Shown here piece after piece: positions 48,734 through 58,172 of a stretch of 64,000 nucleotides of DNA. How positions within the stretch are numbered: position 1 is the stretch's first letter; each line of letters begins with the position of its first letter. The notes beneath the pieces were generated by a model. The model saw only the letters and a list, made by a program, of their open reading frames with translations, was not told the origin of the DNA and searched no databases. Made by a program: the position numbers and the translations under genes. The stretch is from Aldehydirespirator sp963662645 (GTDB taxonomy: Bacteria > Actinomycetota > Acidimicrobiia > Acidimicrobiales > Aldehydirespiratoraceae), in assembly GCA_963662645.2 (NCBI GenBank), contig OY759762.1, positions 806,001 to 870,000 of the forward strand. Direction: 5' to 3'.

Positions 48734-51700
48734 CCGAACTGTGTCCCTCCACGCATTGAGTCGATCATGGTGTGAATCGTGTCTAGCTCCTCACGAATGA
48801 TTGAGAATAGCTCGCGTCCAAACGGTACGGCCGAGAATGCAAGATAGTCGCCTTGAAGTCGCTTCGGTGTTGCCTCATCCAACTCCAGATAGCCCTGCTT
48901 GATGTGATGAACAGCTTCCTTGAACATCGTCTTTCGGTCCTCTTCAGTGTCACCGTAGATCTGCGGTTGGTTCTGTGAGGAAGTCGTTCCATGTGTGATG
49001 AACTGCTTCATCTCGGATTCGGCTCGTTGGCCTAGGCGGAATATGTCCTCGTAGGCGTCTAACGCATGTTCGTCTTGCGATAGCATCATCATGGACAGCG
49101 GTATCTGCTCCAATATAGCTGGCAACCACTCATACTTGTAATAGCCGTCGCCCAACTGTGCTGTGCGGCCGTGCCGCAACAGCGGCCATGGGAAAGCGGA
49201 GATTCGCTCGCGCCCGAATTCGTCTCGAGTGTGGATCCGTGGTCCGGTAGATTCCGTCGGATTAGTAACAAGGCCCAACAGCCTGCCTACGAACCATCCC
49301 CTTACGATCGTAGCGATCGCGGGGAGCGGCAGTGGGATGAATTCCTGTAGAAGTCGAGTTCGCTTATTGTTCCAAAATGTCTGGATAGACTTAGCTGGAT
49401 TTGGTGAGTTTACTACTTGATCCCAATCTCTGACGATCGGCTGATACAGCGACGCCACTACTGCCGGATGCACGGGCGTCGCGAGTCGCCGCACGAGGAG
49501 TACTGACTCTACGCCCTTCTTTGTACGACTCTTGAACGCCTCTGAGGACACGTCGCCCCCAGTTGTGAGAATCTCCTTTGCGATCTCATACGCAGGATGA
49601 CTGTTGTCGAACGGCAACTCCTGTATGGTCATCCGCGTGCTGAGGTCGGTGTGGATGTGAAGCCGCGACATCATTGTCTGATCAATTCTGAACAATGGTG
49701 AGGCCATCTGCATCGCTGACGTCAAGGCTTCACGGAAGCAACGCAGCCGTTCCCCATGATCGACGACAGGATTGCTGCGATCGGTCGGTGCCAGATACTC
49801 CTCCAGGCCCGCACCCATGAATCGACCAATGGAGTTGCTTGGATCGTACAGGAATCGCTCTGCCCGATCCTTTAGCTCATCCGGGCTCAGGGCCAGTTCT
49901 ACCTTCACGGGACGACCGTCTCGACCCGCCCAACCTTCTCTGCCGTCAATGTGCAAGGCCGTCGGTGCTTTGAATCGCGCCGCGGTGTCGCCATACTCAA
50001 ATCCGCCAGCACAGATCTTGTCGCGAGCGGTCTCAACTGAGCCGGCAGACTCCTTCAACAGTTCTTCGTAGATCTTCGACCAATCATCTGGTCCAACCAG
50101 ACAGAACTCGGATGGGGCTGGAGCGTATAGCGGTGTCACACCTGAGCCAGCAGGCCAATCGTGCATCTCACGAGTATCCGCGAATGCATCCAACTCCCGC
50201 CCAACGACCTCCAGCTCAGATGTCAGAGGATGCAATACCTTGTCGACTACATCTGACAGCAAAGAGGCTGCCTTCTCACAGCGTTCTGACTGTGCCCAGG
50301 ATCGATTCGGCCCGATGCCCTTTCGTGCAGCTTCATCGACAAATGTTGACGTAGCGTCGATCTTGCCGCCCCCCAGCGATTGAAACGCCGCCGCGATTGC
50401 CCGATTCGGATTCCGTTGCAATGCCGAGTCGTGCTCGCGTGACTCTCGCCTGAGCTGTTCGGTTGCCGACCGACACTGCTGAGACAGTTCTTTAACGAGT
50501 CCGGCCGCTACTGGTAGACCATACTCGGCCAGCCAATTCGATACCGCTGATTCCAAGCGGTTGACCACTCCGGTAGCAAAGGTGTCGCTTCCTCTCTCTA
50601 GCGATGCCATCATATTCGCTCGAAAGTCTGCCTGTCGGTTACGAATCACAACAGGGATACGGTTCACCCATTCCCGCTCATCGAGCTGCCCGAAGGCCTT
50701 CATTTCTGCTATCAGATTCTGATGAAACGCTCGCAACGAGTCCTTCAGATTATCCAAGGGCATCACACCATCTACGACTTGGTCGTGCCTAGTACCGTCC
50801 GGTTCATCTTCTTCCCAAAGACCACATTGCCCAAAGAACTCTTCTCTATCGCGGTTAACCAAATGCTCCACGATTTCGGGATCCTGAATGACAGAGCGCC
50901 GATTAGGGTCAACGAGTTCTAAGCCGCGATCCCGCCACCCCGTGAGCAAGTACTCAAGTACAGCTCGTACCATCCTATCTCTGGCCCATACGCTGAACCT
51001 GCTGGCTCCGACAGAAACTTTCGCTGAGCCAAACGATGAGACAAAGCCACACTTGGGCGGAAGGTTGGCGTGAGGTGGTTCCAAGAGCAACTCAAACTTG
51101 GAACTCCGTTGTGCCTGCTGCTCTGTCCGATTTGTCAAGTCATAGTTGATGATCTCCTGTTGCAGATGTTCATCCAGCATCAGAGCGACCAGTGACTCGG
51201 TCACAGCTCGATATGCGTCGCCAGGAGTCCGGAGCGATCGGCTCTCATCAAGAGTGCGTAGACCGACCAAATATGAAGCAGAGGGTCCTGCGCCTTGCAG
51301 AGCGTTCATGGCTGCTCCACGTCCATATAGCGTCTCAAGGTGTCGTTGGACCTCCAACATCGCGTTCATTAGCTCACTCGATGCAGCCAGACTGTTGGGA
51401 GGAATTCCCACGCCAGCTACCCCCGGAAAGATTTCGGCTGTGAGGAGTATGGCGATGATTCTCTGGCTCAGGTTGGGGTCGTAAGATCGTATCAGATCAC
51501 ATACATCTAGGAAGATACCCGCTCCCGTACCGCCAGCCAACGACGACACAACAAAGACAAAGGGATCGCTGCTCACGTTTTCGACATCAAGGCATTCGCC
51601 CAGAGACTCCAACTCAGGACGGGAGGATTGAGAATTCTGGACTGCTCGCTCAATAAGCCGTGAGACATTGGGAGCGTTCGAGAGAGCTACGCTTCGGCCG

Positions 51701-52056
51701 ATCGCCCGCATCTGGCCAGCTCCCTGCAAGACAGGTAACTGAATGTAAGGTGATGGGCGCCAGCCGATCAATCGTTCGACACGCTCGCCTGCACTCCTTA
51801 GCACTAGCGCGTCGATGTGCTCGTACGTGTCGGACAATGCCAATCCCGTATAGTCCTCTTCCGCGAGACCCTCCCCGAACTCGGGATGCGCTTCTTGTGG
51901 TGTTGGAACGTCGACCCACTTCGTCTGGAAGGACTCTGGAATGCCGCGATTCCATCCTCGGCGCTGCAGTTCTTCTCCTAGGCGCCTTCGAAGCGACAAG
52001 ATGACCTTGCCCCCCGACCCTCCACAACCAATTACTATCATCGGACTCAATGGCAT
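48730..52056 (-). CDS. Tubulin_2/FtsZ-like GTPase family protein
   Basis: 1108 residues. The N-terminus MIVIGCGGSGGKVILSLRRRL gives a nucleotide-binding loop, and SSLAGGTGAGIFLDVCDLI at 171-189 carries the GGTGAG form of the tubulin/FtsZ signature. A large C-terminal region (about 400-1108) is unlike FtsZ. It fits the Tubulin_2-type FtsZ-like family that Makarova and Koonin (2010) linked to a vWA protein in a proposed membrane-remodelling system. The ATG has AAGGAG nine bases upstream. The gene overlaps the next one by ATGA and is 97 bp downstream of the vWA gene. Polymerisation is expected but not shown. Confidence 0.82.
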   Translation of the reverse strand: MPLSPMIVIGCGGSGGKVILSLRRRLGEELQRRGWNRGIPESFQTKWVDVPTPQEAHPEFGEGLAEEDYTGLALSDTYEHIDALVLRSAGERVERLIGWRPSPYIQLPVLQGAGQMRAIGRSVALSNAPNVSRLIERAVQNSQSSRPELESLGECLDVENVSSDPFVFVVSSLAGGTGAGIFLDVCDLIRSYDPNLSQRIIAILLTAEIFPGVAGVGIPPNSLAASSELMNAMLEVQRHLETLYGRGAAMNALQGAGPSASYLVGLRTLDESRSLRTPGDAYRAVTESLVALMLDEHLQQEIINYDLTNRTEQQAQRSSKFELLLEPPHANLPPKCGFVSSFGSAKVSVGASRFSVWARDRMVRAVLEYLLTGWRDRGLELVDPNRRSVIQDPEIVEHLVNRDREEFFGQCGLWEEDEPDGTRHDQVVDGVMPLDNLKDSLRAFHQNLIAEMKAFGQLDEREWVNRIPVVIRNRQADFRANMMASLERGSDTFATGVVNRLESAVSNWLAEYGLPVAAGLVKELSQQCRSATEQLRRESREHDSALQRNPNRAIAAAFQSLGGGKIDATSTFVDEAARKGIGPNRSWAQSERCEKAASLLSDVVDKVLHPLTSELEVVGRELDAFADTREMHDWPAGSGVTPLYAPAPSEFCLVGPDDWSKIYEELLKESAGSVETARDKICAGGFEYGDTAARFKAPTALHIDGREGWAGRDGRPVKVELALSPDELKDRAERFLYDPSNSIGRFMGAGLEEYLAPTDRSNPVVDHGERLRCFREALTSAMQMASPLFRIDQTMMSRLHIHTDLSTRMTIQELPFDNSHPAYEIAKEILTTGGDVSSEAFKSRTKKGVESVLLVRRLATPVHPAVVASLYQPIVRDWDQVVNSPNPAKSIQTFWNNKRTRLLQEFIPLPLPAIATIVRGWFVGRLLGLVTNPTESTGPRIHTRDEFGRERISAFPWPLLRHGRTAQLGDGYYKYEWLPAILEQIPLSMMMLSQDEHALDAYEDIFRLGQRAESEMKQFITHGTTSSQNQPQIYGDTEEDRKTMFKEAVHHIKQGYLELDEATPKRLQGDYLAFSAVPFGRELFSIIREELDTIHTMIDSMRGGTQFG

Positions 52057-52153
52057 CTTCGTACTCCTTTGAATCGATCTACTGCTACGGTACTCTTCCT
52101 TGAATCTTCCTTGAAGCTAAGTAATGTCAGTCAAGCTCCCACCCGATTCTCTA

Positions 52154-55033
52154 CTACCAATCATCTTCATCGCCATAATCCCAGATGCGCGATGGCTCAT
52201 CCGTGACACTCTCATTGTCGTGCATCAAGTCATCACTCTCCACGGTCTCATCTTCATGATCCTCCGACTCGGTCAATTCTCGACCCGCAGCTTCAGCTCT
52301 CGCGTCTGCGACAGCCTCGGCAGCGCTAGTGACTTGCTCGCCGATAACCTCTGCTTGCTCGTTCAGTCGCGCATTCGCAAAGGCCGCGTCGGCTTCGAAG
52401 GGAATTGCTATACTGAGCGTGCCGACGATGGGATCAAGGCTCGTTCCGGCTTCATTTGGCTCGAGTACTGCATCTGTATGGAAAAGCCATTCACCCGAGA
52501 GCGATGTCGGTAGGAAGCCCTTCCTGCCGTCATCGGAGGTTCCTAGACTCCCGACAATCAACGTTGCGTCTCTTGCAGTAGCCACTGCAATCGATTTCGA
52601 TAGGGGTAGGACCGGAGTCTTAGCCCGGACCGTCAACTCCCATAGACGCACCGATCGAGCCCTTGCTTCGCCGCCGCCTAGAGGTTCTGAGCCAATGTCT
52701 CTACCCTCAATGGTCAACGGCACCTGATTGCCTCCATCATCCAATCTACGCACTGTTCCGCTACTGATCGCGATGGGGAAGTTGACCGAGGCCAACCGCC
52801 CTACGACGAGACGGCTAGTCGCTTGATTCGCACCGTAAAGCACGACGACCAAGAAGAATACGGCGATCAGGCTCAGGGCCAGTGCCTTGACAGTGTCCGT
52901 CTCGGTTACGGTGTCTGGTGGCGGGGGAGTGGCTGTAGGCGGTGGAGTGTCGGTTGTAGGCGGTGGAGTAGTGGTTGTACGCGGCTCAACCGGAAGCTCG
53001 ACCAGCACTTCAACCGAGTAGGAATAGTCCTTGAACTTGCCTGGATCGATTGGATTCGACGCTCGCAACTTCAACATTCCTGTGCCTATCGGACCCTCCA
53101 ATGAGTCCAAAGTCGTAGCATCTACAACTAGGGTCAGGTTCGCGGTCTGCCCATCAGTTAGCTCAATGGGACATGAATCAGTGGCACTTACTGGACGAGC
53201 ACCATCAAGTAGGTAAAGGTCCAACGCATGGGAACCGATCAATGGAGCACCGACTTCAAGAATGTCGATGCAGCCACCAGTTCGTTCTCGCGATGCATCG
53301 ATGAAGATCGTGGATTCCAAGCGTCTATACTCATGGCTTAGCTTGCGTTCAAATGGAGTTGGCCGATTGATCAACGGATAGTCACCCACCGGTTCGATAG
53401 CCAACTCGCCCAATACGCCTGACCACGATGTCAACGGAATTACTGGGGCCTCAGACGACAGCCGGACGAAGGGCTCAAAGAACCCTGTTATAACAGCTAC
53501 GTCATCAGCAAAGTCGGACGGTACGGTATAGCTAACAGAGTAGGTACCGTCGGAGCGCTTGATCGGTTCGCTCGCCGCGGCATCATTCACCCAAACTCGT
53601 AGCCGTGTGCCAGGTTGCAATTCCGCATGCGCCGCCGGTTCTCCACTGGCACCGACGATACGAAATACGATATCATCCTGAATTCCTGCTTGCAGCGACG
53701 GCTGCGACAAATCCAACTCCATGGTCAGGCTTCCAAAAACATATATGGATGCCCGGTTGAGATCCTCAACGGCTTCGGGATCGTCGGTGGTATACCTTAC
53801 CCGCCAGTGGCCTTCCCAGGAGCCACCCGGACTAAGCTCCCCATCCACCAAGAACGCGCCACCCTTCAAGTCTAGTTCTTGAATAGTCAGTTTGACGCCC
53901 TCGCCCCCAATCATGGGCTCTCCAGAACCGAGTTCGAATGAGGCACCAGATGGCATGAATATCTTGGTGCTTACTGATGGATGCGAAGACAACGTCAGCA
54001 GGTTAAATCGCTGAAACCCAGGATAAAGATAGAATGTGTAGTCATATTCCTCGACGTCGGCCCCTACATCGTGACATAACTCCTCCGAAGTCAAGCAACT
54101 TCGAGTGCCTTCCTGCTCACCATGTGATTGCCCCAGCACCGCGCTACGAAGACCTATCGCCAATGAGCCAATGTCGTCTGCCGTGCCGAACGTTCCCCGA
54201 GCTGGCGCCGAGCCACAGTCAGTATCCTGGCCCTCACCCGTCGCGAAGGCACGTAGCAATCCGAAGTCTAGTGTTCCAAGTCGGTCCAGAGCGACTACAG
54301 ATACGTGAGCACTGGATCCGCTTGACATATCGGTACCGGCCCGAAGCCTATCTGCCAACCCCCCTGGCGAACACAACCTCGCCTCCGCTTCCACCCACAA
54401 CGCATCAGCGACTGATTGGGAGTTTACAACAGTTGGTGGGTCTGTCCAGTTGAAAGTTAGGCTCTCACCACGGTAACCGACATCGAGTTGGCCGTCGGTG
54501 AACCATACCAATAGTCGGCAGGACCCGTCCGGTGCATGCTCCAAGGTCTCGAGCGCGCCGACTTCATCGGATGGTTGCAGATCGCGGTTAATCCACGGTT
54601 CAAGTGCAGCAACGTAGTCCGTCGCCCCTCCGTCGTTGCGTTTAGCAAACTCGTTGGCGATTTCGACATGTTCTTCTGGAGAGTTTGGAACAGGCATCCA
54701 CTCTGGTCTCTCCGGAAATGATCTGCGGGTCTTTACACTGAAGTCGAGAAAGGCTACATAAACCTCGACCTGAGGCGATGAAGAGTCCAATGCCGACAAC
54801 GCGCTGAGAGCTGATTGTATTGCCTGCACCCTCTCATTGTCTGGATCGTTTCTCTGCAGAGACGACGATGTATCGACTAGAAAGAGAGCTGACAGCGAAT
54901 GTTCTTGCGCTAAACATGTTGACAGAGCGTCGGACGGCTCTTGACCACTAGATGAGTTTGAACTTGTGAGCACTATGGCAACGGCAAGCAATAGCACCAA
55001 GCCTACAATACTCGCTGGCTGACTCGCTTTCAT
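52154..55033 (-). CDS. Membrane-anchored von Willebrand factor A protein
   Basis: 959 residues. An N-terminal signal or anchor helix (about 8-23) is followed by an exported vWA domain with a complete MIDAS: Asp54-Ser56-Ser58, Thr138 and Asp180. Beta-rich extracellular domains with Cys residues follow, then a Thr/Pro linker (about 680-712), a transmembrane helix (about 715-740) and a cytoplasmic beta-rich domain. The acidic tail ends DYGDEDDW. The protein would bind an external ligand and signal or anchor inside to the tubulin-like protein; this is inference from topology and neighbourhood. Its ATG overlaps the stop of the upstream small membrane gene as ATGA. Confidence 0.8.
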   Translation of the reverse strand: MKASQPASIVGLVLLLAVAIVLTSSNSSSGQEPSDALSTCLAQEHSLSALFLVDTSSSLQRNDPDNERVQAIQSALSALSALDSSSPQVEVYVAFLDFSVKTRRSFPERPEWMPVPNSPEEHVEIANEFAKRNDGGATDYVAALEPWINRDLQPSDEVGALETLEHAPDGSCRLLVWFTDGQLDVGYRGESLTFNWTDPPTVVNSQSVADALWVEAEARLCSPGGLADRLRAGTDMSSGSSAHVSVVALDRLGTLDFGLLRAFATGEGQDTDCGSAPARGTFGTADDIGSLAIGLRSAVLGQSHGEQEGTRSCLTSEELCHDVGADVEEYDYTFYLYPGFQRFNLLTLSSHPSVSTKIFMPSGASFELGSGEPMIGGEGVKLTIQELDLKGGAFLVDGELSPGGSWEGHWRVRYTTDDPEAVEDLNRASIYVFGSLTMELDLSQPSLQAGIQDDIVFRIVGASGEPAAHAELQPGTRLRVWVNDAAASEPIKRSDGTYSVSYTVPSDFADDVAVITGFFEPFVRLSSEAPVIPLTSWSGVLGELAIEPVGDYPLINRPTPFERKLSHEYRRLESTIFIDASRERTGGCIDILEVGAPLIGSHALDLYLLDGARPVSATDSCPIELTDGQTANLTLVVDATTLDSLEGPIGTGMLKLRASNPIDPGKFKDYSYSVEVLVELPVEPRTTTTPPPTTDTPPPTATPPPPDTVTETDTVKALALSLIAVFFLVVVLYGANQATSRLVVGRLASVNFPIAISSGTVRRLDDGGNQVPLTIEGRDIGSEPLGGGEARARSVRLWELTVRAKTPVLPLSKSIAVATARDATLIVGSLGTSDDGRKGFLPTSLSGEWLFHTDAVLEPNEAGTSLDPIVGTLSIAIPFEADAAFANARLNEQAEVIGEQVTSAAEAVADARAEAAGRELTESEDHEDETVESDDLMHDNESVTDEPSRIWDYGDEDDW

Positions 55034-55470
55034 ACGGGAACGACATTCTGTGACAAAGCGATACTGTGAATCACTACCAGAGCGAGGCCGGCAAGTATGG
55101 ACAGGATGGACAAGAACGTTCGGTGACCAGCAAATACGTAGTTTGGCAGCATTCTACGTTGCTGATCGATACCCCAGTAGCCAACGATTAGCGCAGCAGC
55201 GAAGTAGCCACTGATTACGTAGCCAATCCAGTTTAGGATATCCGAGCCAATCAGCAAGAATACGAGGCTAACAACATTTGCGAGATATGCAGATACGATC
55301 AGTGAGCCTGGACTTCGCGTTGCTCCGTCGCCTATGTCAATGATAGTCGTGAAATCATCACTCGCTTGAGAATCCCAGCTCTCGTCCCAATTGGAATGAG
55401 AAGGAAAGATCCCATCATCAGAGCCTGCCAAATGGTCCTCAGTGGGGTCATAGTCTGAAGATGAAGGCAT
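55030..55470 (-). CDS. Small membrane protein with acidic Trp-containing N-terminus
   Basis: 146 residues. The N-terminal about 50 residues are Asp/Ser-rich and contain NWDESWD. Three to four hydrophobic helices follow between about 62 and 142. The ATG chosen (MPSSSDYD) has a GAGGTG site seven bases upstream and begins 13 bp after the previous stop; a longer frame would overlap that gene by over 100 bp. The end overlaps the vWA gene start. No family is recognised; a membrane partner of the vWA protein is likely from coupling. Confidence 0.65.
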   Translation of the reverse strand: MPSSSDYDPTEDHLAGSDDGIFPSHSNWDESWDSQASDDFTTIIDIGDGATRSPGSLIVSAYLANVVSLVFLLIGSDILNWIGYVISGYFAAALIVGYWGIDQQRRMLPNYVFAGHRTFLSILSILAGLALVVIHSIALSQNVVPV

Positions 55471-55483
55471 ATCAGTCACCTCG

Positions 55484-56089
55484 TCACCAATCTTCATCAT
55501 CAAACGTGTGCGAGTGTGATGCTTGAGTCCCACTAGGGATCCAGTCAAATTCATCCTCTTCATCGAACCACGACTCCGCGTGGACCGAGTCGTCATGCGA
55601 CGACAGTCGCTTGACCGAGGTCGGTACCCTCAAGCGTTGGGCCAAGAGCATCGTCGAACCGACGATGCCTATCAGACCGCCAACCAGTAGTACCACTAGA
55701 CCAGACCGAATTCGGACGCTAACGAAAGCCCCAAGTCCGACCGCTGACGCAAGCCGCGTCAGCGTTGACGAGAAAGCGATGCTTAGTCCAGAAAACAGTG
55801 TAGTGAGGATTGAAGCAGCGAGCGACAAGAGCACCAGGACGGATCCGCTGCGGAACCTAGAGTACCAACCAGCACTCCCGACGGCTGCTGCTAATGAAAT
55901 GGTGTAGAATATAGTAAATCCGATTTCATAACCATAATATTGTACATAAGTTATGGATAGCTTGCCCTCAAACCAGGGGAACATCAAAGAAGCCACGAGT
56001 AGAGCGCTCGCACTAGCCAAGAGCCACGACCCCACCTGTGAAATCACTGGCCTCTGCTGCCTGGTTTCGGGTCGGAGATTCTTGACCAT
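55484..56089 (-). CDS. Four-helix membrane protein with acidic C-terminal tail
   Basis: 201 residues. Four hydrophobic helices lie at about 20-40, 55-75, 85-110 and 128-150. A cytoplasmic tail of about 45 residues ends HTFDDEDW, closely resembling the vWA protein tail (DEDDW). The ATG (MVKNLRPETRQQRP) is preceded by GAGGT seven bases upstream; a longer frame into GC-rich sequence is rejected. It is the first gene of the island operon, so its upstream region (56090-56301) should hold the promoter, though none is obvious. Confidence 0.65.
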   Translation of the reverse strand: MVKNLRPETRQQRPVISQVGSWLLASASALLVASLMFPWFEGKLSITYVQYYGYEIGFTIFYTISLAAAVGSAGWYSRFRSGSVLVLLSLAASILTTLFSGLSIAFSSTLTRLASAVGLGAFVSVRIRSGLVVLLVGGLIGIVGSTMLLAQRLRVPTSVKRLSSHDDSVHAESWFDEEDEFDWIPSGTQASHSHTFDDEDW

Positions 56090-56301
56090 GAGTGACCTCG
56101 CTACCCGCACATACGGTGCCTCCTCGGACCGAGCCGAAAAATTGGCGCTTGGCAAGAAGGGAGGCAAGCGGGGTAGAGATAGTGAACGACGAGCGACCAC
56201 GGATGGATCTCGAGCGTCTGATGGTTGACCTGCACGAATAGATCGAGGCGCCGCAAGCGACGAAGACGAGTCCCGGGGCCGACTCGGAGTAGTATCGTCA
56301 C

Positions 56302-57303
56302 GTGGCCGAGCTCGGTGTAGGTGGCCTCTCCGCGGATCAGCTCGATGAGTTCGACCGTAACGGGTTCCTGGCCATCGATAGCCCGTTGACCGACGAGGAT
56401 CTCGCCCCCGTCTATGAGGAGTACGAACGGATCCTCGACGGCCTGGTCGACCGCCTGCTGGCGGACGGCACGCTGAGCGAGCGGCCCGCTGGAGGACTTG
56501 GTAACCGTTACTCGGCCGTGCTGGCTGCCGATCCGCTCTCGCACCGATAGTTCAAACATCTCGCTGCCGTTGATCAACCGACGCGTTGACGCCGGGTCCT
56601 ACGTCATGCACTGCAGCCCGGCCGTGTTCGACCTGCTGCGGCATCCGGCCATCCTCGATGCCGTCGAGTCGATCATCGGGCCCGAGATCGCATCGAACCC
56701 GGTGCAGCAGATGCACATGAAGCCCTCGGCGGACGCAGTGGCCGACGAGTCGCTGCGGTTGCACTCCAACATCGGGATGACCACTTGGCACCAGGACATC
56801 GTCGCCCTGCTGCCCGACGCCGACGACACCCAAATCGTCACGGTGTGGATCGCGCTCACCGACGCCTTCATCAACAACGGCTGCCTGGTGTCGACCCCAG
56901 GCTCGCACCGTCTCGGCCCGCAGGTGCACTGCACCAACCAGACCTGGCGTCGGAGCCCTATGTTCCGCCGCCGGTCCTCGCCGGCATGAAGGAGCAGCCT
57001 CTACCGGTGCGGCGAGGCGGAGTGGTGCTGTTCGACAGGCTGAACGTCCACCGGTCGCTGCCCAACCGCGCCGGATCGACGCGCTGGAGCATGGACCCTG
57101 CGCTACAACCCGATCGGGCAGGGCAGCGGCCGGCCCGCCTTCCCGCCTTCGTCGCCCGCAGCAGGCGGCTGCCCGAGTCGCTGCTCGAGGGCTTCGAGAC
57201 ATGGAAGGCGATGTGGGACGACGCCCGGGAAACAATCATCAGCGGCGCCTATCCCGACCGCATCTTCGAGGACGTCCGCTGGAACGACCAAGCCGTCTAC
57301 TAG
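56302..57303 (+). pseudogene. Phytanoyl-CoA dioxygenase family gene, multiply frameshifted
   Basis: Pieces of one non-haem iron/2-oxoglutarate dioxygenase are spread over three frames. The N-terminal LSADQLDEFDRNGFLAIDSP is in the first frame to about 56545. The iron ligands in TTWHQDIVALL and the core are in the second to about 56930. LFDRLNVHRSLPNRAGS and the C-terminus ending WNDQAVY are in a third. The first break looks like an insertion of about 11 bases; a local double frameshift lies near 57090. It cannot give a normal enzyme. It is chromosomal sequence at the right flank of the island. Confidence 0.85.
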
Positions 57304-57383
57304 CCGCCAGCCCAGCCGGGACACTGCCGGGAGTAGATGTATGGTGGCTCGGGTGAGAGCACGGGGCGCCGCGGGTAGCCACG

Positions 57384-57960
57384 TTGGCTAGCGGGCTTGC
57401 CGGACCCGTCGTCGCAGCCGTTCTCCACGAGACAGGCGGGCAGTTCGTGCTCGAGGAGATCGAGCTGGACGAACTGCGTGCCGGGGAGTTGCTCGTTCAG
57501 GTGGAGGCCTGCGGCGTCTGCCACACCGACGTACAGGGCAAGACCCTGCTGGAGCCTCCAGTACTCGGGCACGAAGGCACGGGGAGGGTGGTCGCATGCG
57601 GTCCCGGGGTGGAAGGAGTCTCGCCCGGCGACTGCGTGGTCATGTCGTACCCGAGCTGTGGGACCTGCCGCCAGTGTCTCAATGACCAACCGTTCTACTG
57701 CCCGTCGAACCTGTCGCTGTCCCTCGACGGCCAGCGGTCCGACGGATCCCCCACGATGAGGCTGGGGTCGGAGTGGATCAACGGAGCATGGTTCCATCAG
57801 TCGGCGTTCGCCACCCAATGCCATCGTCCCGGCGCGCTCGGTGGTTGTCGTCGATCCGTCGCTGCCATTGGCGGTGCGGGCCGCGCTGGGATGCGGTGCC
57901 CTGACGGGCGCAGGAGCCGTCGTGAACGCGCTTGGGGACACTAGGCGCGGCGCTGCTTAT
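57384..57960 (+). pseudogene. Zinc alcohol dehydrogenase, truncated and frameshifted
   Basis: The GroES-like N-terminal domain is visible: VEACGVCHTDVQGK, GHEGTGRVVACGPGVEGV and the structural-zinc segment CGTCRQCLNDQPFYC. A frameshift near 57820 moves homology to another frame (VVVVDPSLPLAVRAALGCGA), which stops making sense around 57960, before the Rossmann NAD-binding domain. It resembles aryl-alcohol-type dehydrogenases. It lies 80 bp after the dioxygenase pseudogene and in the same orientation, so an entire small catabolic operon may have decayed. Confidence 0.8.
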
Positions 57961-58172
57961 CGGAGGGATCGTGATGTAGACCCGGTGAGGCTCAAGTTCC
58001 AGGAGGCAGTTGCGACGACACGTCGAGCGCGGACGCAGGCTGGCCGACTCCTACGCACTCGGCGGTTGGGCACCGTGGAGTTCTATGCTTGTTGTTGTGG
58101 CGCTGTTTCTCGAGCACGGTCGCTCGTGTGTGGCTACTCGGCGTTGACTGAGGAGCCTCTGGTGGTGTCGGT

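Noticed and set aside
48730..52056. Orthodox cell-division FtsZ
   Set aside because: Length is about three times that of FtsZ, the signature is GGTGAG in a different context, and no division-cluster genes are near.
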